A stretch of DNA of 64,000 nt, taken from NCBI GenBank assembly GCA_030710605.1, contig CP092863.1, positions 55,642,507 to 55,706,506 of the forward strand. The letters are read 5' to 3'. Shown one piece after another: positions 43,374-53,936 of this stretch; the stretch's first letter is position 1, and each line of letters opens with the position of its first letter. Source of the DNA: Cordylochernes scorpioides (Eukaryota; Arthropoda; Arachnida; Pseudoscorpiones; Chernetidae). The position numbers and the translations under genes were made by a program. The notes beneath the pieces were generated by a model, which had not been told where the DNA came from, searched no databases, and saw only the letters and a list, made by a program, of their open reading frames with translations.

Positions 43374-43925
43374 ATGGCAGTAAATGTAAACAAATTAGAG
43401 AAATTTAGCGGTGATAAAGGTTCAATTCGGCCTGAATCATGGCTTAAACTATATGAATTGGAAACTAGTAAACTAGATGAAGTCGATAGAATCAATAATC
43501 TAATTTATTATTTATCAAAAGATGCTTTAGAATGGTTTGCTGATGAAATATTGAAGAACGCATCCATTAAAAAATGGGATACTGTTAAACTCAAATTAAT
43601 TCAGCGCTTTGGTTATAAAGTTGAAAGCCCTATAGTTGCAGCATCAAAAAGAAGACTTAAAAAAGAAGAAACCGTGGAAGATTATTTTAGAGATAAAATT
43701 AGATTATTAAATCAAACAAGCCTCAATAATGTCGAGAAGCTAAAAATGTTAACGGATGGATTGCCATTAGATTGGAAAAATTATCTCGTAACAGCCCAGC
43801 CTAAAGATCCATCACATTGGATGCAGATTGCCATGGAGATTGAACAAAACAATAATCAAATAAGGCAACAACAGAGAAGTAAAACCAAGGTTTTTAATAT
43901 AACTTTATTGGTGTCCTATTTGTAG
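43374..43925 (+). CDS. gypsy Gag (183 codons before frame change)
   Basis: The start MAVNVNKLEKFSGDKGS is the first ATG after the primer-binding site. The retrotransposon-gag domain spans most of the frame (PESWLKLYELE, DALEWFADEIL, WDTVKLKLIQRFGY, VEDYFRDKIRLLNQ, MLTDGLPLDWKNYL). The nucleic-acid-binding knuckle CPICRKKGLYFKHW, with ISDC, lies just past the end in the pol frame (43913-43975), which suggests either a programmed frameshift near 43900 or a recent indel. The overall architecture matches Gag of gypsy element 1 (shared LTDG motif), so the two are distant relatives. It forms the element's particle. Confidence 0.88.
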   Translation: MAVNVNKLEKFSGDKGSIRPESWLKLYELETSKLDEVDRINNLIYYLSKDALEWFADEILKNASIKKWDTVKLKLIQRFGYKVESPIVAASKRRLKKEETVEDYFRDKIRLLNQTSLNNVEKLKMLTDGLPLDWKNYLVTAQPKDPSHWMQIAMEIEQNNNQIRQQQRSKTKVFNITLLVSYL

Positions 43926-43935
43926 GAAAAAAGGA

Positions 43936-44178
43936 TTGTATTTTAAACATTGGATAAGTGATTGCAAAGATTATGATCCTAATTATAAAGACAAGCTTAA
44001 ACACCAAGCAACTAATATCACCACAGATGTTAAACAAACCATAGCTGATTCACTTTGCATAGCAAATACCAATTTTCCGTATAGATTTGTTAATGTTGAA
44101 GTTTTACTTAATAATATTCCAGTTTCATCTTTTATTGATACCGGGTCAACTATTTCATTAATGAGCTGTTCGCTTTAA
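43936..44178 (+). pseudogene. Knuckle and protease N-part, ends at in-frame stop
   Basis: Same phase as the long pol frame at 44197. Carries the end of the zinc knuckle and the aspartic protease active site FIDTGSTISLMS. It stops at TAA 44176-44178, 19 bases before the next ATG. This nonsense codon is the only clear lesion that separates protease from RT. Confidence 0.85.
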
Positions 44179-44196
44179 AAACAACATAAGTTAAAA

Positions 44197-46971
44197 TTGA
44201 ATGTAAACGATAGAATCAAAATTAAACAAGTAGATAGTTTTGCATATACTTTAGGATCAGTAGAAGTATTTTTGAAAATCCATTCTAAACTTGTCAGGTG
44301 TAAGCTTCATGTAGTGAAAAACTTTAGCTATCCATTGCTTATTGGACTTGATGTAGCAGGAAAAATTGGATTAATAATTGACACAAAAGACAAAGCGGTG
44401 TATGTTAAAGGAAATGAATGTTTTTATATGTCTCCTGAAACGCATCTTCCATCTGTTCAGCAAAAAGAGCTTAATCAATTACTTAAAGAAAATCAAGCAT
44501 TGTTCAGCCAGCATGAAACTGACATCGGAAGGATTGCTGTTCAACACAAGATCCATACAATTGAACATCCACCCATCAGTTGTAGACCATATAGAAGACC
44601 ACTTGCCGAATATGATGAAATAAAAAGACAAGTTGAAGAATTGAGTAAAAAGGGACTAATAAGAGAATCTCAGTCACCTTGGGCCTTCCCCGTAGTGTTG
44701 GTCTCTAAAAAGGATGGTTCACAAAGGATGTGCATAGATTACCGAAAACTGAATGCAATTACAATTGATGACAAGCAGCCTCTTCCATACATCCAAGATA
44801 TGTTTGATCGCTTACATAATGCGAAATACTTCACAACACTTGACATAGCATGGGGCTATTGGCATGTTGAAATACATCCAGACTCTGTTGAGAAAGCTGC
44901 TTTCATTACAAATGACGGGCATTATGAATTTTTGGTTATGCCATTTGGCTTGAAAAATGCTCCAAGTACTTTTCAGCCAATAATTCAGCATATTATTGGA
45001 AATCTTCTTTGGAACGGTGTTTGTAATTATCAAGATGATATTCTAATTTACAGCAGTACTTTTAAAGATCATATTGAACTCATGAAGAAAATATTTTACA
45101 AGCTTAAAGAAAACAATATCAAACTCAAGTTGAAGAAATGCTCCTTTGCAAAACAAGAAATAAGATATTTAGGTCATATCATAGGACATAACAAGATTAA
45201 ACCTGACCCTGAAAAAACAAAGGCAATAAATGAGTTCCCTCAACCTAAAACAGTGAAGCAAGTAAGGCAGTTTTTGGGTTTAGCAGGTTACTACAGGAAA
45301 TTTATTCCTAAATTTAGTGAAATTGCAGATCCTTTAACAAGCCTCACAAGAAAAAATAAGTTATTCAAATGGACTACTGAAGTTAACAAATCATTTCAGG
45401 AACTAAAGTCTCATTTATCCACAGATCCAGTTCTTTCTACATATGATCCTTCATTACCATGTAAGCTTTATACAGATGCATCTAAACTGGGAATTGGTGC
45501 TATTTTAGCTCAAATTGGAAATGATAATCAAGAACATGTAATTTACTATTATTCAGGGAAACTTCTACCACATCAACAGAACTATTCTGCATTTGAGTTG
45601 GAATGCTTTGCTGTAGTTCAATCAGTTGAATACTTTGAAGTTTATCTTGAGAACAATACATTTGAAGTCATTACAGATCATTCGGCTTTGGAATGGCTCT
45701 TCAACGTAAAGAAACCAAAGGCAAAATATCTCCGATGGATAATTGAATTATCAACCAAGTCAATGAAAATAGTTCACAGATCAGGATCAAAGCAAACGCA
45801 TGTTGATGCATTGTCAAGATCACCAGTGTCATTTCATATATCAATCCCCACTCTTCGACTACACCAACAAAAAGCGGATCTCAGTTTTGTAAAGAACTCT
45901 CATATTCATCGAGATCTTATTATGGTGAAACATAATGGAGTTCTAAAAACAGTTGTTCCAGAATCATTCCAAGAAGAAATTCTCAAAGAATACCACGATA
46001 ATCATTCTCACCCCTCAATTAACAAGACAGTAAGATTGATAACACCATTTTATTGGTGGCCGAATGCTATCAGATGCATCAAAACCTATGTTCGCTCATG
46101 TAAAATATGTCAAATAACTAAATGCAGTCATAAACCATTTATTGGAGAATATGTTGCACCAAACTCTGATCTGAAACCACTGGAATTAATATCAATGGAT
46201 ACTATTGTGCTAGGCTCTGCAGCAAATGAAACCAAGCACAAATACATTCAAGTAATAATTGACCACCTAACAAGATTTGTTTGGGATTTCCCTACTGTCA
46301 CCAACACTTCTCAAGCAGTAATTCAATGTTTAGACAAAATCAACAAAACTGTTCCCCAAATCAAATGTATTTTAACCGACAACGGAAAGAATTTTACATC
46401 AAAAGAATTTAACAAGTTTTTGAATGAGCATCAAGTTCAACACACCTATTCGACGCCATATCATCCGCAGAGTAATGGACTGTGTGAAAAGATGAATGAC
46501 ACTATACTCACCAAATTAAGAACAAACCTTCAAGAGAATCCAAGACTAAAATGGTCATCATTACTTGCCAAAATTGTGAAAGATTATAATAGCACACCCC
46601 ATGATGTCACTGGGTTTTCTCCAAATTTCCTACTTTTTGGTAATTGTGCAATACCAGAATTTTCTGAATCACCACATTTCACCATAGAAAATGCAAGGAA
46701 GAAAGCAATAGAAAATAGCGCAAAGCATAGAGAAAAGTGGAAAGCACGACACGATGCAAAACCTCCGCAGTCGTCATTCAAAGTTGGTGATCTGGTCCTT
46801 CGTAAAATAGCTAGTAATGATCCAAGTATGGTCAAAACATCCCCAAAGTATGAGGGTCCTTTTCAAATAACAAGAATAATATCTAGTGTTACGTGTGAAT
46901 TATTGAAAGATGATTCCTCCTTGGTTAAAGTTCATGTGTCACAATTGAAACCATTTATTTTGCGAAAATAA
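44197..46971 (+). CDS. gypsy Pol: protease end, RT, RNase H, integrase (924 codons)
   Basis: Long intact frame. Residues about 46-62 hold the protease C-terminal motif LLIGLDVAGKIGLI. RT spans about 105-340 with SKKDGSQRMCIDYRKLN, LDIAWGYWHVEI, VMPFGLKNAPSTF and NYQDDILIYS near 278 (YQDD catalytic box), then GLAGYYRKFIPKF. RNase H spans about 420-540 (LYTDASKLGIGAIL, FELECFAVV, TDHSALEW). Integrase has the H-H-C-C finger (residues about 605-640, SCKICQITK), then SMDTIVLG, LTDNGKNFTSKEF and NGLCEKMND as the D-D-E triad, and a GPF-type C-terminus (KYEGPFQITRI). All catalytic residues are present. The start Met is the first after the stop and is probably not the natural one. Translation would need readthrough. 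Confidence 0.93.
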   Translation: MNVNDRIKIKQVDSFAYTLGSVEVFLKIHSKLVRCKLHVVKNFSYPLLIGLDVAGKIGLIIDTKDKAVYVKGNECFYMSPETHLPSVQQKELNQLLKENQALFSQHETDIGRIAVQHKIHTIEHPPISCRPYRRPLAEYDEIKRQVEELSKKGLIRESQSPWAFPVVLVSKKDGSQRMCIDYRKLNAITIDDKQPLPYIQDMFDRLHNAKYFTTLDIAWGYWHVEIHPDSVEKAAFITNDGHYEFLVMPFGLKNAPSTFQPIIQHIIGNLLWNGVCNYQDDILIYSSTFKDHIELMKKIFYKLKENNIKLKLKKCSFAKQEIRYLGHIIGHNKIKPDPEKTKAINEFPQPKTVKQVRQFLGLAGYYRKFIPKFSEIADPLTSLTRKNKLFKWTTEVNKSFQELKSHLSTDPVLSTYDPSLPCKLYTDASKLGIGAILAQIGNDNQEHVIYYYSGKLLPHQQNYSAFELECFAVVQSVEYFEVYLENNTFEVITDHSALEWLFNVKKPKAKYLRWIIELSTKSMKIVHRSGSKQTHVDALSRSPVSFHISIPTLRLHQQKADLSFVKNSHIHRDLIMVKHNGVLKTVVPESFQEEILKEYHDNHSHPSINKTVRLITPFYWWPNAIRCIKTYVRSCKICQITKCSHKPFIGEYVAPNSDLKPLELISMDTIVLGSAANETKHKYIQVIIDHLTRFVWDFPTVTNTSQAVIQCLDKINKTVPQIKCILTDNGKNFTSKEFNKFLNEHQVQHTYSTPYHPQSNGLCEKMNDTILTKLRTNLQENPRLKWSSLLAKIVKDYNSTPHDVTGFSPNFLLFGNCAIPEFSESPHFTIENARKKAIENSAKHREKWKARHDAKPPQSSFKVGDLVLRKIASNDPSMVKTSPKYEGPFQITRIISSVTCELLKDDSSLVKVHVSQLKPFILRK

Positions 46972-46991
46972 ATCCTTCAAGCTGAGGGATA

Positions 46992-47213
46992 TGACACGTT
47001 TCTGAATTTTGTAATTAATTTTGTAATTGGTTTTTCATTGATTTTTAATGTGTGATCAATAACTCTTATCATCATTGGAAAAAAGAACAATTAATAAACA
47101 AAAGAACAACAACATGGTAAATTTGCCTCTTTATTTAAAACAAACAAACAAATTAGATAAAGATTTAAAATAAAACATTTCTTTAAAAGTTAAAGCAAAA
47201 ATAAAACGTTACA
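46992..47213 (+). repeat. 3' LTR of gypsy element 2
   Basis: 222 bp, preceded by a short purine run (GCTGAGGGA) as a weak polypurine tract. Confidence 0.95.
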
Positions 47214-47220
47214 ATATATA

Positions 47221-47345
47221 TTAATTAAAAGGCATATTTTGGATTAAAAATAAAATAAAACATTTTATTTATTACAAAAATCCGATATTTCGCTAGGCTG
47301 TACAGCCATCTTCGTCGGGGTTTTTCCGTATTTTGAACTGTTTTG
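47221..47345 (-). repeat. PLE-type end with hammerhead-like remnant
   Basis: The minus strand reads CCGACGA, AGAT, perfect stem GGCTG-TA-CAGCC, TAGC, GAAA. AAAAGGCATATTTTGGAT is the PLE tip motif. Confidence 0.55.
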
Positions 47346-47762
47346 GTTAATCACGAGATGCCTTCACGTGACGATATATAAAATATTTACAAATCGCACT
47401 CTTTGGCTAAATTTTTAAATATAAATACACAAATTTATATTAGACTATATATGTACACATTTATAAAATTTAATTAATAATAAATGAGTCCTAATAAGTA
47501 TAATAAAATGTTAAGTTGATTTGAACTGTAAATATAATGGAGGGATATCAATTTTCTATTGTTACTGTTCCTATCTTTAAGTGAAATTAGATAGATAGAG
47601 AGATTGATTGAAACTAATTTATTACAAAGTCCATATAAGATTATATAAGGTTAAATACAGAATAAATATAAATAGGAATAAATATGATTATATATTGATA
47701 AATATATGAATAAATAGATATAAATATATAAAATAATTGCTGAATATACATATATATAAAAT

Positions 47763-48218
47763 TTATTCAAGGTCTTCATTGGTGGCGCCCACCGCGGGAA
47801 AGACCTGCCACCGATGGACTGCGAGAGTTCTTTCCCACAGAGTGGGCAGGTTGATGTGTTGGCTGGCATTACCCAACTCAAGACCAAGATGGTACTTGTA
47901 GATGGTTGCCTTCGCCACACTTGTTAGTTTCACTGCCTCGGGATGGAGGCCGACGCCGAAGAGCGCAAATCCAGGGGCACTTCGCAGGAGGCAAACACCT
48001 CCCGGAGCAGGGGTCGCACGGCTCGGCAACTCCAATATCTGTGGGCCAGTGACCCGTCGCCACATCCACGGTGGGGGTCCACCGGACAGCCAGCTCTGCA
48101 GTAGGAAGCGCCTGGAGCCATCCCGAGTCCAAAGCCCGGCGGGCTCTCTGGCTAGTAAGATCGGTAATGGGGGTCGCTGATCCCCGCAGGATGATGGTCT
48201 CGGCCTCGTACTCCGCAT
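47763..48218 (-). pseudogene. LINE C-terminus with Cys-His knuckle (frameshifted)
   Basis: In the frame 48121-47930 the minus strand shows CRAGCPVDPHRGCGDGSLAH and RYWSC, a C-terminal zinc knuckle of APE LINEs. The longer frame 48218-47763 covers it in another phase and ends VFPAVGATNEDLE. Frame switches make the terminus non-functional. Confidence 0.65.
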
Positions 48219-48273
48219 GATAGCTGGAGCTGGCGTTTTCCCGCAGGAGACGTTGGCAGAAGGCCCCCAGATG

Positions 48274-49698
48274 CTACGCGTCCAGGATCGCGGCCCGCGT
48301 TGAGCGCACTAGGTCAGGGACGCCATCGGAGAAGTCCCCGACAGTCGCCTGTAGCCAGCGCTCGGGAGCCAGCAGGTCTAGCGGCCGCAGGAATCTGTTG
48401 TCGCCTCGAAGACGCAGGGACCTCAGGCTGGCGGGATAAAGAACCCGGTGGTCAAGCTCGAGGACGCTGGACGCGGCCTCCCACTGGCTCATCAATCTCC
48501 TCCTCCTAGGCGAGAGCCAGACGTCAGGAGCCGGCGGTGTCAGCCACGCCCGGCTGCGGACCAGCCAAGAGTAGCCGTTGGCGGCGCCGCAAAGAGAGGC
48601 CTCGACCCCCTTCAGGCAGGCGAGCCGAAGCTGGCCCGCGATGTCAAGCAGGCCGACGCCACCATCGGAGACTGGACGAGCCAGGATGCGCCCGGGGAGC
48701 CACGAGACTCGGCTCGTACCCCATACGAAGCGCGCCAACCGCGCCTGCAGCCGGCCGATGGTGGTTTCAGGTGGAAGGTAACCGTGGAGGTGGTGCAGGA
48801 TGGAACCCAGGACCAGGCTGTTGGCCGCGCGAGCACGACCCACCAGCGACAGGCCGCGGGTGAAGGGCGACCACCTCGCGATGGCTCGCTCCAGCAGCCC
48901 TATCAGGTGTGAGGCCTGGGAGGCGACGGTGTTTCTGGTAGTGATGGTGCAACCCAGTTCGGTCAGCGACTCGGACGTCCAGGAGATTCCCAGAGGACAA
49001 TCCGTCCCGTGCTTCCAGGAACCGCACCAGAGCCCGCAGCTCTTCGTGAAGTTGACAGCCACCCCGGAGGACATGCGGAACTCTTCGAAGATCAGGGGCA
49101 CGAGCTCAAACTGAGCGTCGTCCCTTATGAAGAATACGATGTCGTCCGCATAGGCGACCACGTTGCCGCGGCCCAAGGTCCTCTCGAGGCGGCATAGCAG
49201 AGGTCCAACTCCGATACTGAAGAGCGCGGCGCTGAGACGGCAGCCCTGCCTCACCCAGTTGAGAAGCGGGAAGGCCTTGGTGTAGACATCTCCGACCCGG
49301 ATGGAGGCGTCTGATTCCCCGTAGAGGACAGCAATCCACCCTAGGAACGTAGATGGAAGGCCTAGCTTCTCCAGCAGGGCGAACAGGTAGCTCCTGCTCA
49401 GGGTGTCGAAGGCCGACTTCAGGTCCAAAGAGATGACAGCCAGCGGCGTGTCATGTCTGGTTGCCCCGGCGGCTTCGTCAGACACTCGCGCGATATTCCA
49501 GGAAGATGACCGTCCTGGAACGGCGTAGGGCTGACATTGGGGGACCAGGTCTGGCAGATGACGTCGCAGATGAGCCATGAGCACGCTGCTGAGGACCCTG
49601 TAGTCGATCGTTGGCAGGCTGATTGGCCGCAATGCCTGTAGACCCGGATCACCGTGCACTTTCGGCAGCAAGATCACCAGCAGGCAGTCGGCAGTCAA
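48274..49698 (-). pseudogene. LINE reverse transcriptase, downstream (duplicate) copy
   Basis: A 474-codon frame nearly identical to the upstream RT from ILLPKVHGDP onward, and continuing past it into RVLYPASLRSLRLRGDNRFL and VGDFSDGVPDLVRSTRA. The Met at 49698 comes from the 15-bp junction and is not a native start. It is out of phase with the upstream copy. Only about three base differences separate the duplicates (for example N/K before VVAYADD), so the duplication is recent or was kept identical. Confidence 0.85.
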
Positions 49699-50921
49699 GC
49701 TCGAGGACGCTGGACGCGGCCTCCCACTGGCTCATCAATCTCCTCCTCCTAGGCGAGAGCCAGACGTCAGGAGCCGGCGGTGTCAGCCACGCCCGGCTGC
49801 GGACCAGCCAAGAGTAGCCGTTGGCGGCGCCGCAAAGAGAGGCCTCGACCCCCTTCAGGCAGGCGAGCCGAAGCTGGCCCGCGATGTCAAGCAGGCCGAC
49901 GCCACCATCGGAGACTGGACGAGCCAGGATGCGCCCGGGGAGCCACGAGACTCGGCTCGTACCCCATACGAAGCGCGCCAACCGCGCCTGCAGCCGGCCG
50001 ATGGTGGTTTCAGGTGGAAGGTAACCGTGGAGGTGGTGCAGGATGGAACCCAGGACCAGGCTGTTGGCCGCGCGAGCACGACCCACCAGCGACAGGCCGC
50101 GGGTGAAGGGCGACCACCTCGCGATGGCTCGCTCCAGCAGCCCTATCAGGTGTGAGGCCTGGGAGGCGACGGTGTTTCTGGTAGTGATGGTGCAACCCAG
50201 TTCGGTCAGCGACTCGGACGTCCAGGAGATTCCCAGAGGACAATCCGTCCCGTGCTTCCAGGAACCGCACCAGAGCCCGCAGCTCTTCGTGAAGTTGACA
50301 GCCACCCCGGAGGACATGCGGAACTCTTCGAAGATTAGGGGCACGAGCTCAAACTGAGCGTCGTCCCTTATGAAGAATACGATGTCGTCCGCATAGGCGA
50401 CCACTTTGCCGCGGCCCAAGGTCCTCTCGAGGCGGCATAGCAGAGGTCCAACTCCGATACTGAAGAGCGCGGCGCTGAGACGGCAGCCCTGCCTCACCCA
50501 GTTGAGAAGCGGGAAGGCCTTGGTGTAGACATCTCCGACCCGGATGGAGGCGTCTGATTCCCCGTAGAGGACAGCAATCCACCCTAGGAACGTAGATGGA
50601 AGGCCTAGCTTCTCCAGCAGGGCGAACAGGTAGCTCCTGCTCAGGGTGTCGAAGGCCGACTTCAGGTCCAAAGAGATGACAGCCAGCGGCGTGTCATGTC
50701 TGGTTGCCCCGGCGGCTTCGTCAGACACTCGCGCGATATTCCAGGAAGATGACCGTCCTGGAACGGCGTAGGGCTGACATTGGGGGACCAGGTCTGGCAG
50801 ATGACGTCGCAGATGAGCCATGAGCACGCTGCTGAGGACCCTGTAGTCGATCGTTGGAAGGCTGATTGGCCGCAATGCCTGTAGACCCGGATCACCGTGC
50901 ACTTTCGGCAGCAAGATCACC
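48451..50921. repeat. Tandem duplication of 1,228 bp in the LINE
   Basis: Blocks 48451-49678 and 49694-50921 (offset 1,243) are nearly identical, separated by AGCAGGCAGTCGGCA. Confidence 0.95.
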
Positions 50922-51127
50922 TTTCTGCGCCTTGAGGATGGAGGTAAGGCCCCGCGGAGTCGAGAAGCCTCAAAGACTTGCCAAAGAACTTCGGCGAAGA
51001 AATCTTCAAAGGCTTTGACAAACTCGCAGGGTGTCCGTCCCATCCAGAGGCACGGCCATTTGGCAGGCGGTGGATGGCTGCCGCTATCTGCTCGCGGGAG
51101 ATATCGGCGAGAAATATCTGGTCCCAC
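49649..51127 (-). pseudogene. LINE reverse transcriptase, upstream copy
   Basis: A 492-codon frame with ILLPKVHGDPGLQALRPISL, motif A ISLDLKSAFDTLSR, motif B WVRQGCRLSAALFSIG and motif C VVAYADDIVFFI (YADD). It continues into the thumb region (LSLVGRARAANSLV) and LARPVSDGGVGLLDIAG. RT residues are intact, but the frame ends in the filler between the duplicate blocks, so the C-terminal domain is replaced by a few foreign residues. The clade is probably in the CR1/Jockey/I assemblage; not resolved. Confidence 0.85.
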
Positions 51128-52018
51128 TCGTCGAACTCCACGGGAGTCACTTCAGCTAGGAAGTCGGCGATGGCTTCTTCCGAGCTTGGATCCTGAGCGA
51201 AGCGACTGCTTAAGCGCTCCAGAAGGAAACGCCTAAGCTGGCCCCCGGAGATGGCGTTGCCGTCGTCGTCGGTAAAGGTGGAGGGAGAGCGACGTCTGGC
51301 TCGGAGGGAACGCCCGAGGTCCGACAAGGAGGGATAGTCGGAGCGGGCAGTGTCGTCCTCCAGTCTCCGCCTCAGGAAGAGGCATGCTCTCTCGATGTAT
51401 CCACAGCCGGACTCGGCGACGGCAGGCGCGAGTGACCGAATCTCCGCGACCAAATTTGCATTGATCCTGGTCCAGTGTTCCCATAACATCGGGGGTGAGA
51501 GATTTGCTAGGTCTTCCCATGTTTCATAGATGAACGTTTCCATTCGATCGACAAAGAGGTCTGACCGTAGCAGCTCTCCGATGCAGGGAAGTCTTGTAGG
51601 AGCTGGGTCTCCTACTTGGATCAGGACGGCACGGTGGTCCGAGTAGGCGTAGTCGATGGTTTGATATTGGGTGACGCGTTCGCAGAAGCCTGATGGAGGT
51701 AGGAATGTGTCCAGACGACGCGCGTCGACCCGACTTCCGATCGTAGCAACCCTGGTGTGCTCCAGTGCAGCATCGAAGAAGGTGGCGACGTCGACGAGGT
51801 CGGCTTGGTCCAGGAGCTCCGCGAGGGCTTCTGCTGAACCTGATGTCATATCCTTCACCGACTCCTCGGTGATGTTCAAATCACCGAGGATTCACGCACC
51901 TTCTTCACGCACCAAAGCTGCGATGATCTGGAGCTGGCGGCAGCGCTCTTCAGGAGCATGAGAGACGTGGGCGTTGACACACGTCATGGAGACTCCCCGG
52001 ACGGTGAGGTCGATGACA
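50917..52018 (-). pseudogene. LINE APE endonuclease C-half and linker
   Basis: Begins truncated (VIDLTVRGVSMTCVNAHV). After one stop near 51893 it shows the APE motif GDLNITEESV, then RRLDTFLPPSGF and YSDHRAVLIQVG with the conserved SDH of AP-endonuclease-type LINE nucleases. A long charged linker leads to the RT (QIAAAIHRLPNGRASGWDG). The missing N-terminus carries the first catalytic residues, so it is inactive. The end of this frame overlaps the RT in another phase, so a frameshift separates them near 51050. Confidence 0.82.
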
Positions 52019-52039
52019 GAGAGAGAGAGAGACTGGACA

Positions 52040-52839
52040 TTTTTATATGAAGAATAAAATGAAATAAACTAGATGAACTTGGAACACAATGATAACAATA
52101 CATAATGTCTGATGTGATGCTGCATTTTAACAATATCCAATATTTTAAAACATTTCAAAACACATGCATATATCACTACATTTCATGTGAAAACCAAACA
52201 TAAATAAAATTCCAATGTTATTTTAAAATAGTTTGCATGCTCTTAATTGCTTGTCATTTTTATACGACATATCAGAGATCACTAAATACTTCTGACCGGG
52301 TATTTCCTGGAGAGATGGTCTCGTGTTTACCGCTTGTAGTTTGTCAGGTAGCATTTTATATCTTGAAAAAGCAATCGCTCATCAGATGGCTCGCTCTTGG
52401 AAGACTCATTTTATGTGTTTATTGCCTCTTCTTCCAAAGCCTTTTGGCCCTTTCTAAGAAAGAGAGAAATCAGAAACATGAAACTTTCTAGAAACTACAG
52501 GTTTGCAGCAAGTTCACCACGTTCCTTCTCTATAAAATATTACACTCTCTCTATCACTACACTTTTACCATATTTGATTATTCAATATAGTCACAGGCCG
52601 GGTGATAATATAGCGACCTATATCGTGAATCTTAAGTAATTTCAAAAACATGGAAAACTGATAGGGTATCTTTACAATAGGAACTATTAAAGACCTATTC
52701 ATGGCAACATTCTGCCGTATTATCGTCCGCTCAAGTTATTCATTTCATTAAGCTCCTTCAGAAGCTAGTTTCCGAATGCTTATGGTTCTTATTGTTTTGA
52801 TTGACAAACAGATAGTTTTATTTTACTATCCACCACATA
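52040..52839. other. No recognised gene
   Basis: AT-rich DNA with two overlapping plus-strand open frames (52237-52491 and 52397-52639, 80-84 codons) without motifs. Confidence 0.4.
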
Positions 52840-53151
52840 TTGCAAAGATGTTTGCCATTCCGCCAACGTCTTCCATGTAGTGCACCAGCAATAGGCCTTG
52901 AAGTGCTCGGTAGAATAAACGGTGAGGCGGGTGATAAAAATGGGGCTGAGAGTAGTACTCTGATAGGCCTAAAGTTAGGCTTAAGGCGAAGTAACCAAAG
53001 GCAGGGGGTCCTTGTGTTCACCACCGCCGATTGCGGACATTGGATCGAGATTGATTTCCAGCGGCTCAAAAGAAGGTACGGTGCGTTGGCCTTCATGAGA
53101 ATGGTTCTATATAAGAACTGCCTCGATCATACAAAAAGAGTGAGTTTCTGA
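52840..53151 (+). CDS. Hypothetical 103-codon open frame
   Basis: Contains GLKLGLRRSNQRQGVLVFTT and WIEIDFQRLKRRYGAL, in a GC-richer patch. I do not recognise it. Both strands are open over most of the patch, so coding is uncertain; it may be a decayed gene or repeat fragment. Confidence 0.2.
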   Translation: MQRCLPFRQRLPCSAPAIGLEVLGRINGEAGDKNGAESSTLIGLKLGLRRSNQRQGVLVFTTADCGHWIEIDFQRLKRRYGALAFMRMVLYKNCLDHTKRVSF

Positions 53152-53289
53152 GACCTGTGATTAGCCCTTAAAATATCTATTCATAAAATTATCATTTTAT
53201 AATGCGAGTCACAAGAAAATCAGGTCACTCCCTATATTCCTTCCGTGAACTAAATAGCAAGGGGTTGGTGGAGTATAAACCGTCAGTGT

Positions 53290-53460
53290 TCGAGAGCCGC
53301 AACTCGAACCCGCATTTAGCACTTTTTCTCTGAAAAAGAAATTGCTTCAATGACCTCCGTTTCTTGCAAAAGCCCAACCCCATCAGTAAGTGCAAATAAC
53401 CAAACGGTTACGGTAAAAGCAATCGTTTACTAGCCACCGTGATGATCATAGCAACCTTGG
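53290..53460 (-). repeat. Possible tRNA-derived SINE remnant
   Basis: The minus strand has an A-box-like GGTGGCTAGTAAACG near 53440 and a B-box-like GGGTTCGAGTTGCGG near 53315. The boxes are too far apart for a plain tRNA gene. Confidence 0.3.
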
Positions 53461-53936
53461 GATAAGAGAGTACCCCGGCACCACCACCACTAAATTGCTT
53501 ATTTTAGCTATATTCATAACGTAGCCAATCTTTGATACGTTACCACTGTTTTTAAAATCTTTTATTCAACTTGATAATCATTCTGGCTGTTTGTCGACAA
53601 ATTTTGTAATGATTTCTTAATATAATTACAGAGCACACACACACACACACTAAAAGTCTGAAATTTTGAACACATGTTAAAACAAATGTTAATTTTTACT
53701 TATAGAATTATCATTCTCTTAACACACTTAGCCGAATGACTCGGGCAATGCCCGGAATATACTCGAGCATATTTATCCCCGAGTGTATATTTATAAAAGA
53801 ATATGATTTTTATAAATCAAATTTAATTTTTATATTTATATACAAATATTATGACCCGGATTCGCCCGAGTTCTCACCGAGTTAATATTTGCCCAGCGAA
53901 GAGTGCTTTAACAAACATTATTATAAACAAAAAAAG

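Larger units (their letters stand above)
43075..47213 (+). mobile_element. Young, nearly intact Ty3/gypsy element (4.1 kb)
   Basis: LTRs at 43075-43297 and 46992-47213 begin TGACACG and end GTTACA; they differ by about one substitution and one small indel. ATAT at 43071-43074 and 47214-47217 is the 4-bp duplication. Gag, protease, RT, RNase H and integrase are in the standard Ty3/gypsy order. The visible lesions are one in-frame stop (44176-44178) in the protease and the gag/pol frame change. No env frame follows. Confidence 0.95.
47763..52030 (-). mobile_element. GC-rich, 5'-truncated APE-type LINE with internal tandem duplication
   Basis: Markedly GC-rich against AT-rich flanks. The minus strand carries the endonuclease C-terminal half, RT and Cys-His knuckle. 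The 5' boundary is at about 52030 beside a (GA)n stretch, and the 3' boundary lies in AT-rich DNA near 47763. A 1,228-bp block occurs twice. Target duplication not found. Confidence 0.85.

Noticed and set aside
47878-50582. Numerous frames on both strands in the GC-rich region
   Set aside because: They are alternative-phase and antisense shadows of the LINE RT, and appear twice because of the 1.23-kb duplication.
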